Shown here piece by piece: positions 36,339 to 45,450 of a stretch of 64,000 nucleotides of DNA. A program made the position numbers and the translations under genes. This stretch comes from Bradyrhizobium sp. RP6 (lineage in GTDB: Bacteria; Pseudomonadota; Alphaproteobacteria; Rhizobiales; Xanthobacteraceae). Within the stretch, counting starts at the first letter, position 1. Each line of letters starts with the position of its first letter. Under the pieces are notes generated by a model that saw nothing but the letters and a program-made list of their open reading frames with translations, did not search any database and had not been told where the DNA came from. Where the stretch lies: the NCBI RefSeq assembly GCF_003837805.1, contig NZ_RQIT01000011.1, positions 62,001 to 126,000 on the forward strand. Direction: 5' to 3'.

Positions 36339-36635
36339 CTACCGAAAGTCAGTCGGTCCTACCTCGCCGTCCACAGTTGGCAGATATCGCAGCCATTCAC
36401 CGGATCGGATGCCTCGAGGGTCAATACCTCGGTGCGAGGCGACGTAGTCGATCTCGCCGCGCGTGGTGCCGATATCCATCAGTTCTCTATCACTCAACTC
36501 GGACAAAGCAGCGCTCAATTTCTGGCTTTCACGGCGCTCCTGAAAAGCATCCCAACGCTTCCAGATGAAGCTGGTGACATGCCCGGTCGATGCGGATGTC
36601 CATTCCAGCCATGTAGTGCGGTGCGTCGTGGTCAT
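36339..36635 (-). CDS. DUF1127 domain protein
   Basis: 98 residues from the ATG at 36635, with a CAGGAGA site; an upstream in-frame ATG at 36665 is rejected. The pattern WKRWDAFQERRESQKLSAALSELSDRELMDIGTTRGEIDYVA is the DUF1127 (YjiS-like) motif. DUF1127 proteins are small RNA-binding-type proteins in alphaproteobacteria involved in phosphate and C1 metabolism or small-RNA control. Long polar N-terminus for the family. Confidence 0.85.
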   Translation of the reverse strand: MTTTHRTTWLEWTSASTGHVTSFIWKRWDAFQERRESQKLSAALSELSDRELMDIGTTRGEIDYVASHRGIDPRGIRSGEWLRYLPTVDGEVGPTDFR

Positions 36636-37049
36636 TGCGGCGTCTCCTGGACAGTGTACTTGCATCGACCAGAGAGTGCCGCTGATTTGGCGAGGACGCT
36701 TGACCGGCAGCTAACATTTTCCGTACCGGCGGCTTATTCTCGCGATTTTTACAAGGCCAAAACGCCACCGATTAGCGCAACCGGGTTCGTCTAGACGCGA
36801 AGTCCGCTTGTGGCCCATCTGCGAAGTTGCGCCTTGTCTGCCGGAGGTCCGCTCACTGCGTCAGAGCAGACCGGATTTGCTCAACCTGAGTTCTTCGCAT
36901 TTTGGACCCTTCTCGGACCTCACGAAACGTCAGCTTCCACGCCGCCAAGGGGGGCATAAGCGGACGTAGCGGATCCTGTACCCTTAAGCATTATCGACCC
37001 GCCATCCACGAAGAATACCAATGTTGATAGCCAGTAATTGGCCTCTAAA
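36636..37049. other. Intergenic stretch, no supported gene
   Basis: 413 bases with no plausible gene. It includes a stretch (about 36797-36990, AGTCCGCTTGTGGCCCATC and so on) that looks like a dispersed intergenic sequence I associate with Bradyrhizobium. Composition is lower in G+C. Confidence 0.45.
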
Positions 37050-37334
37050 CTACATTGGGTAGCGCCACCTCAACGCGCGGCGCAGGAAAAGCAAGGATAC
37101 GCTGATCGCAACGGTGGCAAACCAAAGGAAAGCCGGAACTGGCGATTGATTGTGGATGTGCGCAATGTACAGCACCAGCGCTAGCAGCAGGCAAACCAGC
37201 GCGTTCGACAGCCAGTATAAGGGCGAGCGCAAAATCCCCGTTGCTGCGAGCTCAGCGGCCCGGTTGCGAGCGTTTTTTACGCGCCACCAACAAAAGCCTA
37301 AGAGTGCAATGGCAATGATCCAGACCATCACCAT
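37050..37334 (-). CDS. Small hypothetical membrane protein
   Basis: 94 residues from the ATG at 37334; an in-frame start at 37370 is also possible. Three hydrophobic segments (VWIIAIALLGFCWWRV, WLSNALVCLLLALVLYIA, FLWFATVAISVSLLFL) are separated by short polar loops. The ribosome site is weak. No family recognised. Confidence 0.5.
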   Translation of the reverse strand: MVMVWIIAIALLGFCWWRVKNARNRAAELAATGILRSPLYWLSNALVCLLLALVLYIAHIHNQSPVPAFLWFATVAISVSLLFLRRALRWRYPM

Positions 37335-37597
37335 CCGTTCGCATAGAAATCTGCAAGCACTCTTGCTCAAATCACTCGAATTATCTGCATCGCGTGCTTT
37401 GGCAAGAGGGCCCCACGTCGCCTTGTGGCCCTCAGCCGACCATTGAGATCTCGCCCTCCGAGGATAGCTTTTGACCCGAAGCCGACCTCACAGCGCGATG
37501 ATTGACGCGCGCCCGATCGTTTGCAACACTACTGGTTGAAATACGAAATTTGCCTGGCGCGAATGCCGTTTTTATTCAGCGGTTCGTGGAGTCAGTC

Positions 37598-38557
37598 ATG
37601 GCGACTTCCAAGAGGTCGGTTTTCTGTTTTTCCTGCATCACACTCTTTGCAAGCTTGCTCGCTATTCTCCCTGTGTCCGCCCAAGCGCAAGAGATCAAAG
37701 TTACGCTCTTAGGGACAGGATGCCCTCCGCCTGTTATGAACCGGTTCGGCCCGAGCATCCTCGTCGAAGCGGGTGGGCAGAAGTTCATTTTCGACGCCGG
37801 CCGCGGTGCTCTTCAGCGGCTCACTCAGGTCAACGTGTTTTGGCATGATATCAACGGCGTTTTTCTTACCCACTTGCACTCGGATCACGTGGTTGGCTTT
37901 CCAGATCTGTGGCTGACCGGCTGGCTTTTTGGACGGCCTGGGAGGGATCGGCCATTGGAGGTGTGGGGACCAAGGGGGACGGTGCGCATGATGTCGTTTC
38001 TCGAGCAGGCGTTCGAATATGACATCCGGATTCGACTATACGACGACCGTGCGGCGCCAGACGGTGTGGTCATTCTCGCCAAGGACATCAGCGAGGGACT
38101 TGTCTATGAAAACAATGGCGTAAAGATCACCGCCTTCGAGGTAGACCACACGCCGGTGAAGCCGGCGTTTGGCTACCGCATCGATTATTCCGGCCGCTCG
38201 GTTGTCCTCTCCGGAGACACCCGTCTGTCTGAGAACCTCATCCGACATGCCCAAAATGTTGACCTGTTGATTCACGAGGTTGCTTCGCTTGAGACATTCC
38301 AGCGGATCGGAATCCCGCCAGACCGAACCGCGAGCATTATCGCCCATCACACCACTCCAGAACAGGCGGGCGAGGTGTTCGGGCGGGCAAAGCCGAAGCT
38401 CGCGGTCTATTCACACCTCGTGATGCCAAATGCAACCGAGCAAGATGTAATTCCACCGACGCGGAAGACTTACTCAGGTCCATTGGAACTCGGTGAAGAT
38501 CTCATGGTAATCGAGGTGGGTGAGAAGGTTGAGGTCCGAAGACCCGCCAAGCCTTAA
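37598..38557 (+). CDS. Exported metallo-beta-lactamase-fold hydrolase
   Basis: 319 residues from the ATG at 37598 (GTGGAG site). A signal peptide ends at AQAQ near residue 30. The metal motif is THLHSDH (His92, His94, Asp96, His97), followed by a second site with VDHTP and SGDTR, and a final His in AHHT. The RNase Z/arylsulfatase-like layout with an N-terminal signal suggests a periplasmic hydrolase; substrate unknown. Earlier starts (37502) would bury the signal peptide. Confidence 0.85.
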   Translation: MATSKRSVFCFSCITLFASLLAILPVSAQAQEIKVTLLGTGCPPPVMNRFGPSILVEAGGQKFIFDAGRGALQRLTQVNVFWHDINGVFLTHLHSDHVVGFPDLWLTGWLFGRPGRDRPLEVWGPRGTVRMMSFLEQAFEYDIRIRLYDDRAAPDGVVILAKDISEGLVYENNGVKITAFEVDHTPVKPAFGYRIDYSGRSVVLSGDTRLSENLIRHAQNVDLLIHEVASLETFQRIGIPPDRTASIIAHHTTPEQAGEVFGRAKPKLAVYSHLVMPNATEQDVIPPTRKTYSGPLELGEDLMVIEVGEKVEVRRPAKP

Positions 38558-39451
38558 TCCAGCTTGAATCCACCGGCGGACCTGATCGGTAGACCGGGAA
38601 CCAATTTTGCTGAGCTACACGAGTCTGGATTTGGCCCAACCCGGACGTCCGACGATGTCCGATTTTGCGCCGGTGTTGGAGGATGAGCGGACACCGAGTG
38701 CGCATTCCTTCAAAGCAACGTGACCTGGCGCCCCAAGTTCTTGCGTTGCCCGCGGGGCAAAACAGCAACGGTTGGGTCAACCCGTCTCGACCAAGATATT
38801 CTGGTTTACAAAAATTCGGATTTGCCGTATATATCGCCGCACCCTGATCCGGCGAAAGGGGCGGTCGTACGTCGTCACGAGCCGCGGATCGCGTTGCGGT
38901 GGACGCATGGCGCCGTCGCGGATGTGGGACGCAGGGCGGGGTGTTGGATCGAGCCGAGCCCGTGAGCGCCTCGCAAGCCGCGTTGTACGAACGGCGCTCG
39001 CGCGTAACGGCAAAACCGTGTGGTCCTGGCCGTCGTTGCTACGGTCAAGCGCTTGCGGATGCGGCATCTGCGCCAACCGGCGCGGTGTCGGTGACTTTCG
39101 TGAGGGCCAGGGAGGCCAGAGGGAACTCGGCTCCCGGGAAAGCGCGGCATAAGCCGTCCGACCATCGCGCAGGGAAGGCCGTGTGTTCGGCTTCACCTGT
39201 ATGCTGCTGTGCGGCTCTTTCTGCGTGTGCATTTCGCGCAGCGGACCGCGGGTGCCTGTCAGCACCCGGCCTTCCCTGCGCCCTTTCTTCCAAGGGCGTG
39301 ACGCGAAGCGCAAAACTCGGGCGAAACGCGCCGGGAGAAGGGCGGAGCCATGTCTGCGAGTCCAGATGCTGGTTTGAGGTCGACAGCGGTTCACCTTGCG
39401 TCATTGCGAGGAGCGCAGCGACGAAGCAGGGCACGCCTACGGGGTGATTCG
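38558..39451. repeat. Dispersed repeat block, no real gene
   Basis: About 900 bases with many spurious frames on both strands. The part from about 38820 to 39380 matches a repeat I recognise from many Bradyrhizobium genomes, where it is often mis-annotated as proteins containing ALRWTHGAVADVGRRAGCW; that reading frame is present here at 38891. Near 39398 lies the short element GTCATTGCGAGGAGCGCAGC, another frequent repeat. It separates the low-G+C stretch from the next gene block. Confidence 0.75.
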
Positions 39452-42283
39452 CTACAACGTGGCCAGGAGCACGCTGGCCGCTCTGATATCCGCCGTATCG
39501 GAGCCCTCGGCAAAGCCCTCGAGCGCCGATTGGAGCCATCGCTTCGCCTCGTCGCGCTGCCCGCGTCCGGCAAACAGCCCGGCGAGATCGATCGCAGCGC
39601 GCAGCGCCCAGGCCGTGGCGCCTTGCCGGCGACTGAGATCCAGCGATTGCATGAAGTGGGCTTCTGCCTGCTCGGCGTCGGGCTCGGGCCGCGACAACAG
39701 AACTCTGCCTTTTATCCGCAGCAATTCCGGCATGTAGAGATGATCGCCGCTCTGTTCGACGAGCCGGATCGCATCGTCGATCAGGCGCGCGCTCTGCTCG
39801 ATCTGTCCAAGCGCCAGCAAGCCTTGAACCAGCGCGATGTTGAAGGTCGTGGTGAGCAGTTCGTAGCCGGCCTCGTGGAGCTCGCGCAGGCAAGCCCTGA
39901 TCGTCTCGACGCCATGCGCGGCGTCTCCCCGCCGGATCGCCAGCTCGCCTTTCACGCCGCGGCCCACCACGAGATAGGGACCCATCGACCGGGATTCGGC
40001 GTGTGCGATGAACTGGTCGATGCTCTCTTCCGCGCCGTCGAGATCGCCGCCCCAGAGCGAGATCGAGACCGCCCAGATCAGCGCGATGCAGAGCGTGATC
40101 GGGTGCTCCATCTCCGCGGCGTCGGCGACCGTCTGCTGCGCCAGTTGCAGTGCGTCCGCGGGCCGGCCCTGCAGCCAGAGTTCGCGCGCCAGCGTGATGC
40201 CGGCCCGGTTGCGATGATCGAAGCCGTTAATCGTGCTGATTCGTTCTGTCCCCGGCGCTTGCCAGGCGGCCTCCGCCATCTCCAGCGCGTCGCGATGCTC
40301 GCCGGCCAGGTGGAGCGAGACTCCGAGGAGCGAATGGGCAAGGGCGATCGAGCCGGGATCGCCGAGCGCTCTCGCGACCGCAAGGCTCTGCTGCGCGTAG
40401 CCAAGCGCGGTGTCGAACCGTCCCATCCGTTCGTGGAAGATGTGCATGCGGCCGAGCAGCTGGAGCTGGTTCGGCGCGTCGCCGCGCGCCTCGGCGATCG
40501 CAAGGCTCCTGCTCAAGGCCATGCGCGCCGCCTCGCTGCCGCCGCGCGTGAACATCAGGGTCAGTCCGAGGGCAGCCTGGATGTGCATTTCCTCGGCGCT
40601 GCCGCGCGAGGAGGGAGCAATCGCAAGCAGCGCACGTTCCGACCAGCGCCGGCATTCGGTCAAGAGCGACATCGCGAGGAAGATCGGCGCTGCCGCGGCG
40701 GCGAGCGCAATGCCGGTCCTGGCGTCGCCCCCCGCGCCAAAACACCAGTCCAGCGCGGCACGCACGTTGTGAAGCGCGGAGAAGTGGATCGCTCGTTCGT
40801 CGGCGTTCGGCGTTGCAGCCCACGTCCTGCCGGCCTGTTCCAGCCATCGCCGGTAGTAGCTCGCGTGACGGGCGGCGAGCGCGGCGTCGTCTGGCGCTAT
40901 CTCGAGCAGATAGGCGCGCGTGGTATCGAGCAGACGGTAGCGCATCATCGCGCCGATCGGCCGCGGTGCGACCATCGATTTGGCAACGAGACTGTCGATG
41001 GCGCCGAACAGGTGGGAGCGATCGGCGCGTTCATCCGGCACGACCTCGAGTGCCGCGTCCATGGTGAAGTGGCCTACAAAGACCGCCAGCCTCCGCAGCA
41101 CGAGGCGCTCGATGTCTGACAGGAGCCCGTAGCTCCAGTCCAGTGTCGCCTGCAAGGTCTTCTGCCGCGGCGGCGCGGTGCGTTGGCCCTGCCAGAGCAG
41201 ATTGAGGCGTTCGTCGAGCAGCGCGGCGGTCTGCTCCAGGCCGTAAGCTTCGACCCGGCCGGCGGCGAGCTCGATCGCCAGGGCCATGCCGTCAAGCTTG
41301 CGGCAGATCCGCGCGATGATCGCGGCATTGGCGTCGTCGAGCGCGATCTGCGCGCCGCCGGCCATGGCACGTTCGAGGAAGAGTTGAAGTGCGGGGTAGG
41401 TCTGTGCCGCGGCGACCGTCAGACCCGAGCCGTCGGGCGGAACCGCGAGTGGTGCCAGTCGATAGACCTGCTCGCCCTCCACCCGCAGGGCTTCGCGGCT
41501 GGTGGCGAGGATATGGACATCCGGCGCAGCGTGGAAGATCTCCGAGGCCAGCGGCGCCGCTGCGGCGATGACATGCTCGCAATTGTCGAGGATCAGCAGC
41601 ATCCGCTTGTCCCTGACATGCGCGAGCAGCGCGGGCAGGGCATCGTCGGTCTCGGCCGGCAAGCCAAGCATCAGCAGGATCGAGGTGATCACGAGATCGG
41701 GATCGCTGAGTGCGGCAAGGTCCACGAAGTGCGCGGCATCGGAGAATGTCTCGAGCAGGTCGTGGGCGATCGCCACCGCGACGGCGGTCTTGCCGACGCC
41801 GCCTGGCCCGGCGATCGTGACGAAGCGCGAGTTGAGGAGCTTGTCGGAGATGGCGGCGATCTCCTCGTCGCGTCCGACCATCCGTTGCAGCCGGTTCGGC
41901 AGCTTGACCGGAGGCAATTCCATCCGCGGTGAGGTGCGCCGCAGTGCCGGAAGCTCCACTTGCGAGATCGGCGCCACAAAGCAATAGCCGCGGCCGGAGA
42001 GCGTGGTGATATATCGCGCGCCGTCCTTGCCGTCGCCGAGCGCCTTGCGAAGGGCTGCGATGTGAAAGCGCAGATTGGCCTCTTCGACGGTGATGCCGGG
42101 CCACACCAGTGCCATCAGATCCCATTTGCTGACGACCTCGTTCGGCCGCGACATCAGCGCGATCAGCGCGTCAAAGGCCTTCGCGCCCAGCGGCACCGCA
42201 ACGCCGTCGCGCGTCACGAGCCTTTCATGTGGCGCCACGGTGAATGGTCCGAACGAGAATCTTGGCCCGATCGGCGTGGTCAT
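39452..42283 (-). CDS. AfsR/CadC-like winged-helix ATPase regulator
   Basis: 943 residues from the ATG at 42283. Residues 1-105 form an OmpR-type winged helix. A P-loop GPGGVGKT (159-166) and Walker B region (MLLILDNCEH) define an NB-ARC/STAND-like ATPase. The C-terminal half has TPR-like repeats (ALGYAQQSLAVARALGDPGSIALAHSLLGV). This class of signal-transducing ATPase regulators usually controls adjacent genes. It is divergent from the Ohr-hydrolase-P460-SDR cluster, its most likely target. The opposite-strand frame at 39350-41119 is a shadow. Confidence 0.88.
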   Translation of the reverse strand: MTTPIGPRFSFGPFTVAPHERLVTRDGVAVPLGAKAFDALIALMSRPNEVVSKWDLMALVWPGITVEEANLRFHIAALRKALGDGKDGARYITTLSGRGYCFVAPISQVELPALRRTSPRMELPPVKLPNRLQRMVGRDEEIAAISDKLLNSRFVTIAGPGGVGKTAVAVAIAHDLLETFSDAAHFVDLAALSDPDLVITSILLMLGLPAETDDALPALLAHVRDKRMLLILDNCEHVIAAAAPLASEIFHAAPDVHILATSREALRVEGEQVYRLAPLAVPPDGSGLTVAAAQTYPALQLFLERAMAGGAQIALDDANAAIIARICRKLDGMALAIELAAGRVEAYGLEQTAALLDERLNLLWQGQRTAPPRQKTLQATLDWSYGLLSDIERLVLRRLAVFVGHFTMDAALEVVPDERADRSHLFGAIDSLVAKSMVAPRPIGAMMRYRLLDTTRAYLLEIAPDDAALAARHASYYRRWLEQAGRTWAATPNADERAIHFSALHNVRAALDWCFGAGGDARTGIALAAAAAPIFLAMSLLTECRRWSERALLAIAPSSRGSAEEMHIQAALGLTLMFTRGGSEAARMALSRSLAIAEARGDAPNQLQLLGRMHIFHERMGRFDTALGYAQQSLAVARALGDPGSIALAHSLLGVSLHLAGEHRDALEMAEAAWQAPGTERISTINGFDHRNRAGITLARELWLQGRPADALQLAQQTVADAAEMEHPITLCIALIWAVSISLWGGDLDGAEESIDQFIAHAESRSMGPYLVVGRGVKGELAIRRGDAAHGVETIRACLRELHEAGYELLTTTFNIALVQGLLALGQIEQSARLIDDAIRLVEQSGDHLYMPELLRIKGRVLLSRPEPDAEQAEAHFMQSLDLSRRQGATAWALRAAIDLAGLFAGRGQRDEAKRWLQSALEGFAEGSDTADIRAASVLLATL

Positions 42284-42477
42284 CGCGAAATCTTGCTCAT
42301 TGGGAACCCGGATAGCCAGCAGGCAGCGATCCAGCAAGGCCGGCTTTGCATCGGCATCAGACCGCGTTTGCAGGCCTCGTAACAGGTTCTCCGCCGGCCT
42401 CACAACTTCTCACAACACCAAACGCGTCTCCCGGGCGCGCCGCTGATAGTCAGTTGCGCGACGGCAAGGAGACTTTC
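42284..42477. promoter_or_regulatory. Divergent promoter region between regulator and ohr-like gene
   Basis: 194 bases without a gene. It should hold both promoters and the binding site of the regulator, but I see no clear palindrome. Confidence 0.45.
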
Positions 42478-42897
42478 ATGACCCAGGCGGCGAAACTGCT
42501 CTACACGGCCCGGACGCACACCAGCGGCGGGCGGCACGACGGCATGTCGCGCAGTTCCGACGGTCGCCTTGACGTCAGGCTGTCGCCGCCGGGCGGGACT
42601 GGCATCGGCACCAATCCCGAGCAGTTGTTTGCGGCAGGCTGGTCGGCCTGCTTCGAAGGTGCCATGGAACTCGCGGCGCGCAAGCGGAAGGTGATCCTTC
42701 CCAGGAAATGCGCGATCGACGCGGAGATCGATCTCGTGCTCGACGAGGGCGCCTACTCGCTGCGGGCGCGCCTCAATGTCAGCCTGCCGGGTCTCGATCG
42801 CGAGATCGCACGCGGCATCGTCGATGAAGCGCATCGAACCTGCCCATACTCCAAGGCCGTCCGTGACAACGTCGACGTCACGGTCGCGCTGGTCTGA
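42478..42897 (+). CDS. OsmC/Ohr-family peroxiredoxin
   Basis: 139 residues, start preceded by AAGGAGAC. The reactive cysteines are Cys58 in AAGWSACFEGA and Cys122 in HRTCPYSKAVRDN, with the Arg19 that activates peroxide in Ohr proteins (SGGRH). It reduces organic hydroperoxides with lipoylated or thiol donors. First gene of a plus-strand cluster. Confidence 0.92.
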   Translation: MTQAAKLLYTARTHTSGGRHDGMSRSSDGRLDVRLSPPGGTGIGTNPEQLFAAGWSACFEGAMELAARKRKVILPRKCAIDAEIDLVLDEGAYSLRARLNVSLPGLDREIARGIVDEAHRTCPYSKAVRDNVDVTVALV

Positions 42898-42932
42898 CGC
42901 ACCATCATCAACCACCAGGAGGTAGCAACACC

Positions 42933-43961
42933 ATGAAGCAGATCATCGATGAGCACCGCCGCCAGTTTCTCGGCATCGCCACAGGAGCCGTCGCCGTCGG
43001 TCTCGGCGTGATCGATCTCGCGCGTGCCGAGACCGAACCGCTGCGATCCTCGGTATCGAATGCGTCCTTCGGCGCGATCAAGCAGATCGACGCCGGCGTT
43101 CTCAACGTCGGTTATGCGGAGGTGGGCCCCCCGAACGGTCCCGTCGCGATCCTGCTGCACGGATGGCCCTACGACATTCATGCCTTCATCGATGTCGCGC
43201 CGATCCTGGCGAAGGCCGGCTATCGCGTGATCATCCCTTATCTGCGCGGCTACGGCACGACGCACTTCCTCTCTGGCGAGACGCCGCGCAATGGCGAGCC
43301 TGCGGCGATGGCCGCCGACATCATCGCGCTGATGGACAAGCTCGATATCAAGAAAGCCGTCGTCGCCGGCTTCGACTGGGGTGCGCGCACCGCCGACATC
43401 ATCGCCGCGCTGTGGCCGGACCGCTGCCGTGCGCTGGTGTCGGTCAGCGGCTATCTGATCTCCAGCCAGGCTGCCGGCAGCGCGCCGTTGCCGCCGCAGG
43501 CGGAGCTGCAATGGTGGTACCAGTTCTACTTCGCGACCGAGCGCGGTCGCGCCGGATACGAGAAGTACACGCACGATTTCGCCAAGCTGATCTGGAAGCT
43601 CGCCTCGCCCCAGTGGAGGTTCGACGATGCCACCTTCAATCGAAGCGCGGCGGCGCTCGACAACAAGGATCATGTCGCGATCACGATCCACAATTACCGC
43701 TGGCGGCTTGGGCTTGCCCAGGGCGAGGCGAAATACGAGGATATCGAAAAGAAGCTCGCGGCAGCTCCGCAGATCGAGGTGCCGACGATTACGATGGAAG
43801 GTGACGCCAATGGCGCGCCGCATCCCGACCCGAGCGTCTACGCCAAGAAATTCTCGGGCCGATACGAGTTTCGCCTGATCACTGGCGGCATTGGCCATAA
43901 TCTGCCGCAGGAAGCACCGCAAGCATTTGCCAAGGCCGTGCTCGACGCCGACGGCGCTTGA
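42933..43961 (+). CDS. Tat-exported alpha/beta hydrolase (epoxide-hydrolase-like)
   Basis: 342 residues with an AGGAGG site. A twin-arginine signal (HRRQFLGIATGAVAVGLG) predicts folded export. The hydrolase core has LLHGWP (75-79) and the nucleophile Asp148 in GFDWGARTAD, the pattern of epoxide hydrolases and dehalogenases rather than serine esterases; the final His lies in GIGHNLP. The likely substrate is an epoxide or organohalide. Third in this block are cytochrome P460 and an SDR. Confidence 0.85.
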   Translation: MKQIIDEHRRQFLGIATGAVAVGLGVIDLARAETEPLRSSVSNASFGAIKQIDAGVLNVGYAEVGPPNGPVAILLHGWPYDIHAFIDVAPILAKAGYRVIIPYLRGYGTTHFLSGETPRNGEPAAMAADIIALMDKLDIKKAVVAGFDWGARTADIIAALWPDRCRALVSVSGYLISSQAAGSAPLPPQAELQWWYQFYFATERGRAGYEKYTHDFAKLIWKLASPQWRFDDATFNRSAAALDNKDHVAITIHNYRWRLGLAQGEAKYEDIEKKLAAAPQIEVPTITMEGDANGAPHPDPSVYAKKFSGRYEFRLITGGIGHNLPQEAPQAFAKAVLDADGA

Positions 43962-44033
43962 GCATTTGTCAGCACCTCGGTCCAGCCCGGCCGGATCGAG
44001 GATCGCCCTGTTGATCCCAGCTTGAAGAACGTC

Positions 44034-44597
44034 ATGTCGCCAACCGAACCTGAAAAGAAAAGGTCTTTCTACGCCACGATGATCGTGCTGACTGTGGTCC
44101 TGCTGGTCGTGCTCCTGACCTGCGTGCCGTATCTCGTCACGATCGCCTCCGCAGAGGGGCCGGCGGATCAGAGCGCGGCGGATGCATCGCCGATCTTCGG
44201 TGTCACGATTCCGAAAGGCTACAAGCAGTGGGAGCTGGTCGCGCCGGCCGAAGAGGCGGCGCCGCTCGACGAGCTTCGCGCTGTGGTCGGCAACCAGACC
44301 GCAATCGACGCCTATCAGGCCGGGAAACTCCCGTTCCCGGACGGCACTATCCTGGTCAAGCGCGCCTGGAAGCGGAAGCAATCGCCGGAGTTCGCGTCCG
44401 CAACGATTCCCGGCGCCGCCACCACGGTCCAGGTGATGGTCAAGGATTCCAGGAAATACGCCGCCACCGGCGGCTGGGGCTTCGGCCGCTTCATCAACGG
44501 CAGGCCGGTGGACGAGGCCCAGCATCGCACCTGCTTCGCCTGCCACGAGGCCCGCGCCAAGAGCCGCGATTACGTCTTCACGCGCCTGGCGCCCTGA
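44034..44597 (+). CDS. Membrane-anchored cytochrome P460-like protein
   Basis: 187 residues from the ATG at 44034; a TTG at 44022 is less likely. One membrane anchor (FYATMIVLTVVLLVVLLTCV), then a periplasmic domain with a single c-type heme site TCFACHEA (Cys167, Cys170, His171). The GYKQWELVAP start of the mature part and the layout fit the cytochrome P460 family, which includes hydroxylamine and NO-handling proteins. Activity cannot be told from the sequence. Confidence 0.8.
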   Translation: MSPTEPEKKRSFYATMIVLTVVLLVVLLTCVPYLVTIASAEGPADQSAADASPIFGVTIPKGYKQWELVAPAEEAAPLDELRAVVGNQTAIDAYQAGKLPFPDGTILVKRAWKRKQSPEFASATIPGAATTVQVMVKDSRKYAATGGWGFGRFINGRPVDEAQHRTCFACHEARAKSRDYVFTRLAP

Positions 44598-44615
44598 GGC
44601 CATCCGGAGACCGTC

Positions 44616-45440
44616 ATGTCCAAGACTTGGTTCATCAGCGGCAGCTCGCGCGGGCTTGGCCGGGCGATCGTGGAAGCCGCGCTCACGACGGGAGATCGCG
44701 TGCTTGCGTTGGCCCGGGATCCAGCGCCACTCGAACCGTTGCTTGAGCGCTTCGGCGAAAGGCTTCGGCTTGCAACCCTCGACGTGACGGACGAGGCGGC
44801 AGCGCAAGCAGCGGTCGGCTTGGCGGTGCAGACATTTGGCGGTGTCGATGTGGTCGTGAACAACGCCGGTTACGGCGATCTCGGATCGGTCGAGGACACC
44901 AGCCTGACGACGTTCCGTCATCAGATCGAGGTCAACCTGATCGGCACCATCATCGTCACCAAGGCCGCGATTCCCGTGCTGCGTCGGCAGCACCGCGGGC
45001 ACATCGTGCAGGTCTCATCCGTCGGCGGGCGCATTGGTGCTCCGGCCCGCGCCGGCTATTCGGCCGCGAAATGGGGGATCGAGGGCTTTTCGGAATCGCT
45101 GGCGCGCGAGATGGCGTTGATCGGCGTGAGCGTGACGATCGTCGAGCCCGGCGGCTTTCGCACCGGCTTTGCCCGGGCCGCGCATGCGGCCGGCGAGGGA
45201 CGGCCGGAGTACGACGCGGTCGTTGGCGCCGCCGTCAGGATGCAGCGCGATTACGATGGCCGCCAGCCCGGCGACCCCGCCAAGGCTGCAGCCGTCGTGC
45301 TGAAGCTCGTCGACATGGATCGGCCGCCCTTGCGAATTGCGCTCGGCAGCGACGCCGTGAACGCCATCGCGGCGGCGGATAAGCTTCGTCTCGAGGAATT
45401 GGAGACGTGGCGCGCGCTGAGCGTATCGACCGACTACTGA
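44616..45440 (+). CDS. SDR-family oxidoreductase
   Basis: 274 residues. The NAD(P) loop is ISGSSRGLGRA (7-17), the structural NNAG is at 82-85 and the catalytic set is Ser135, Tyr148 and Lys152 (YSAAK). It reduces or oxidises an unknown carbonyl or alcohol. It ends the Ohr-hydrolase-P460 cluster, 18 bases after P460, and converges with the kinase gene at 45451. Confidence 0.9.
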   Translation: MSKTWFISGSSRGLGRAIVEAALTTGDRVLALARDPAPLEPLLERFGERLRLATLDVTDEAAAQAAVGLAVQTFGGVDVVVNNAGYGDLGSVEDTSLTTFRHQIEVNLIGTIIVTKAAIPVLRRQHRGHIVQVSSVGGRIGAPARAGYSAAKWGIEGFSESLAREMALIGVSVTIVEPGGFRTGFARAAHAAGEGRPEYDAVVGAAVRMQRDYDGRQPGDPAKAAAVVLKLVDMDRPPLRIALGSDAVNAIAAADKLRLEELETWRALSVSTDY

Positions 45441-45450
45441 TTTGCGAATC

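Noticed and set aside
38899..39447. 182-codon plus-strand frame and overlapping minus frames
   Set aside because: Fall in a dispersed repeat; likely non-coding.
39350..41119. 589-codon plus-strand frame over the AfsR-like regulator
   Set aside because: Shadow frame; the minus-strand protein has clear P-loop and winged-helix motifs.
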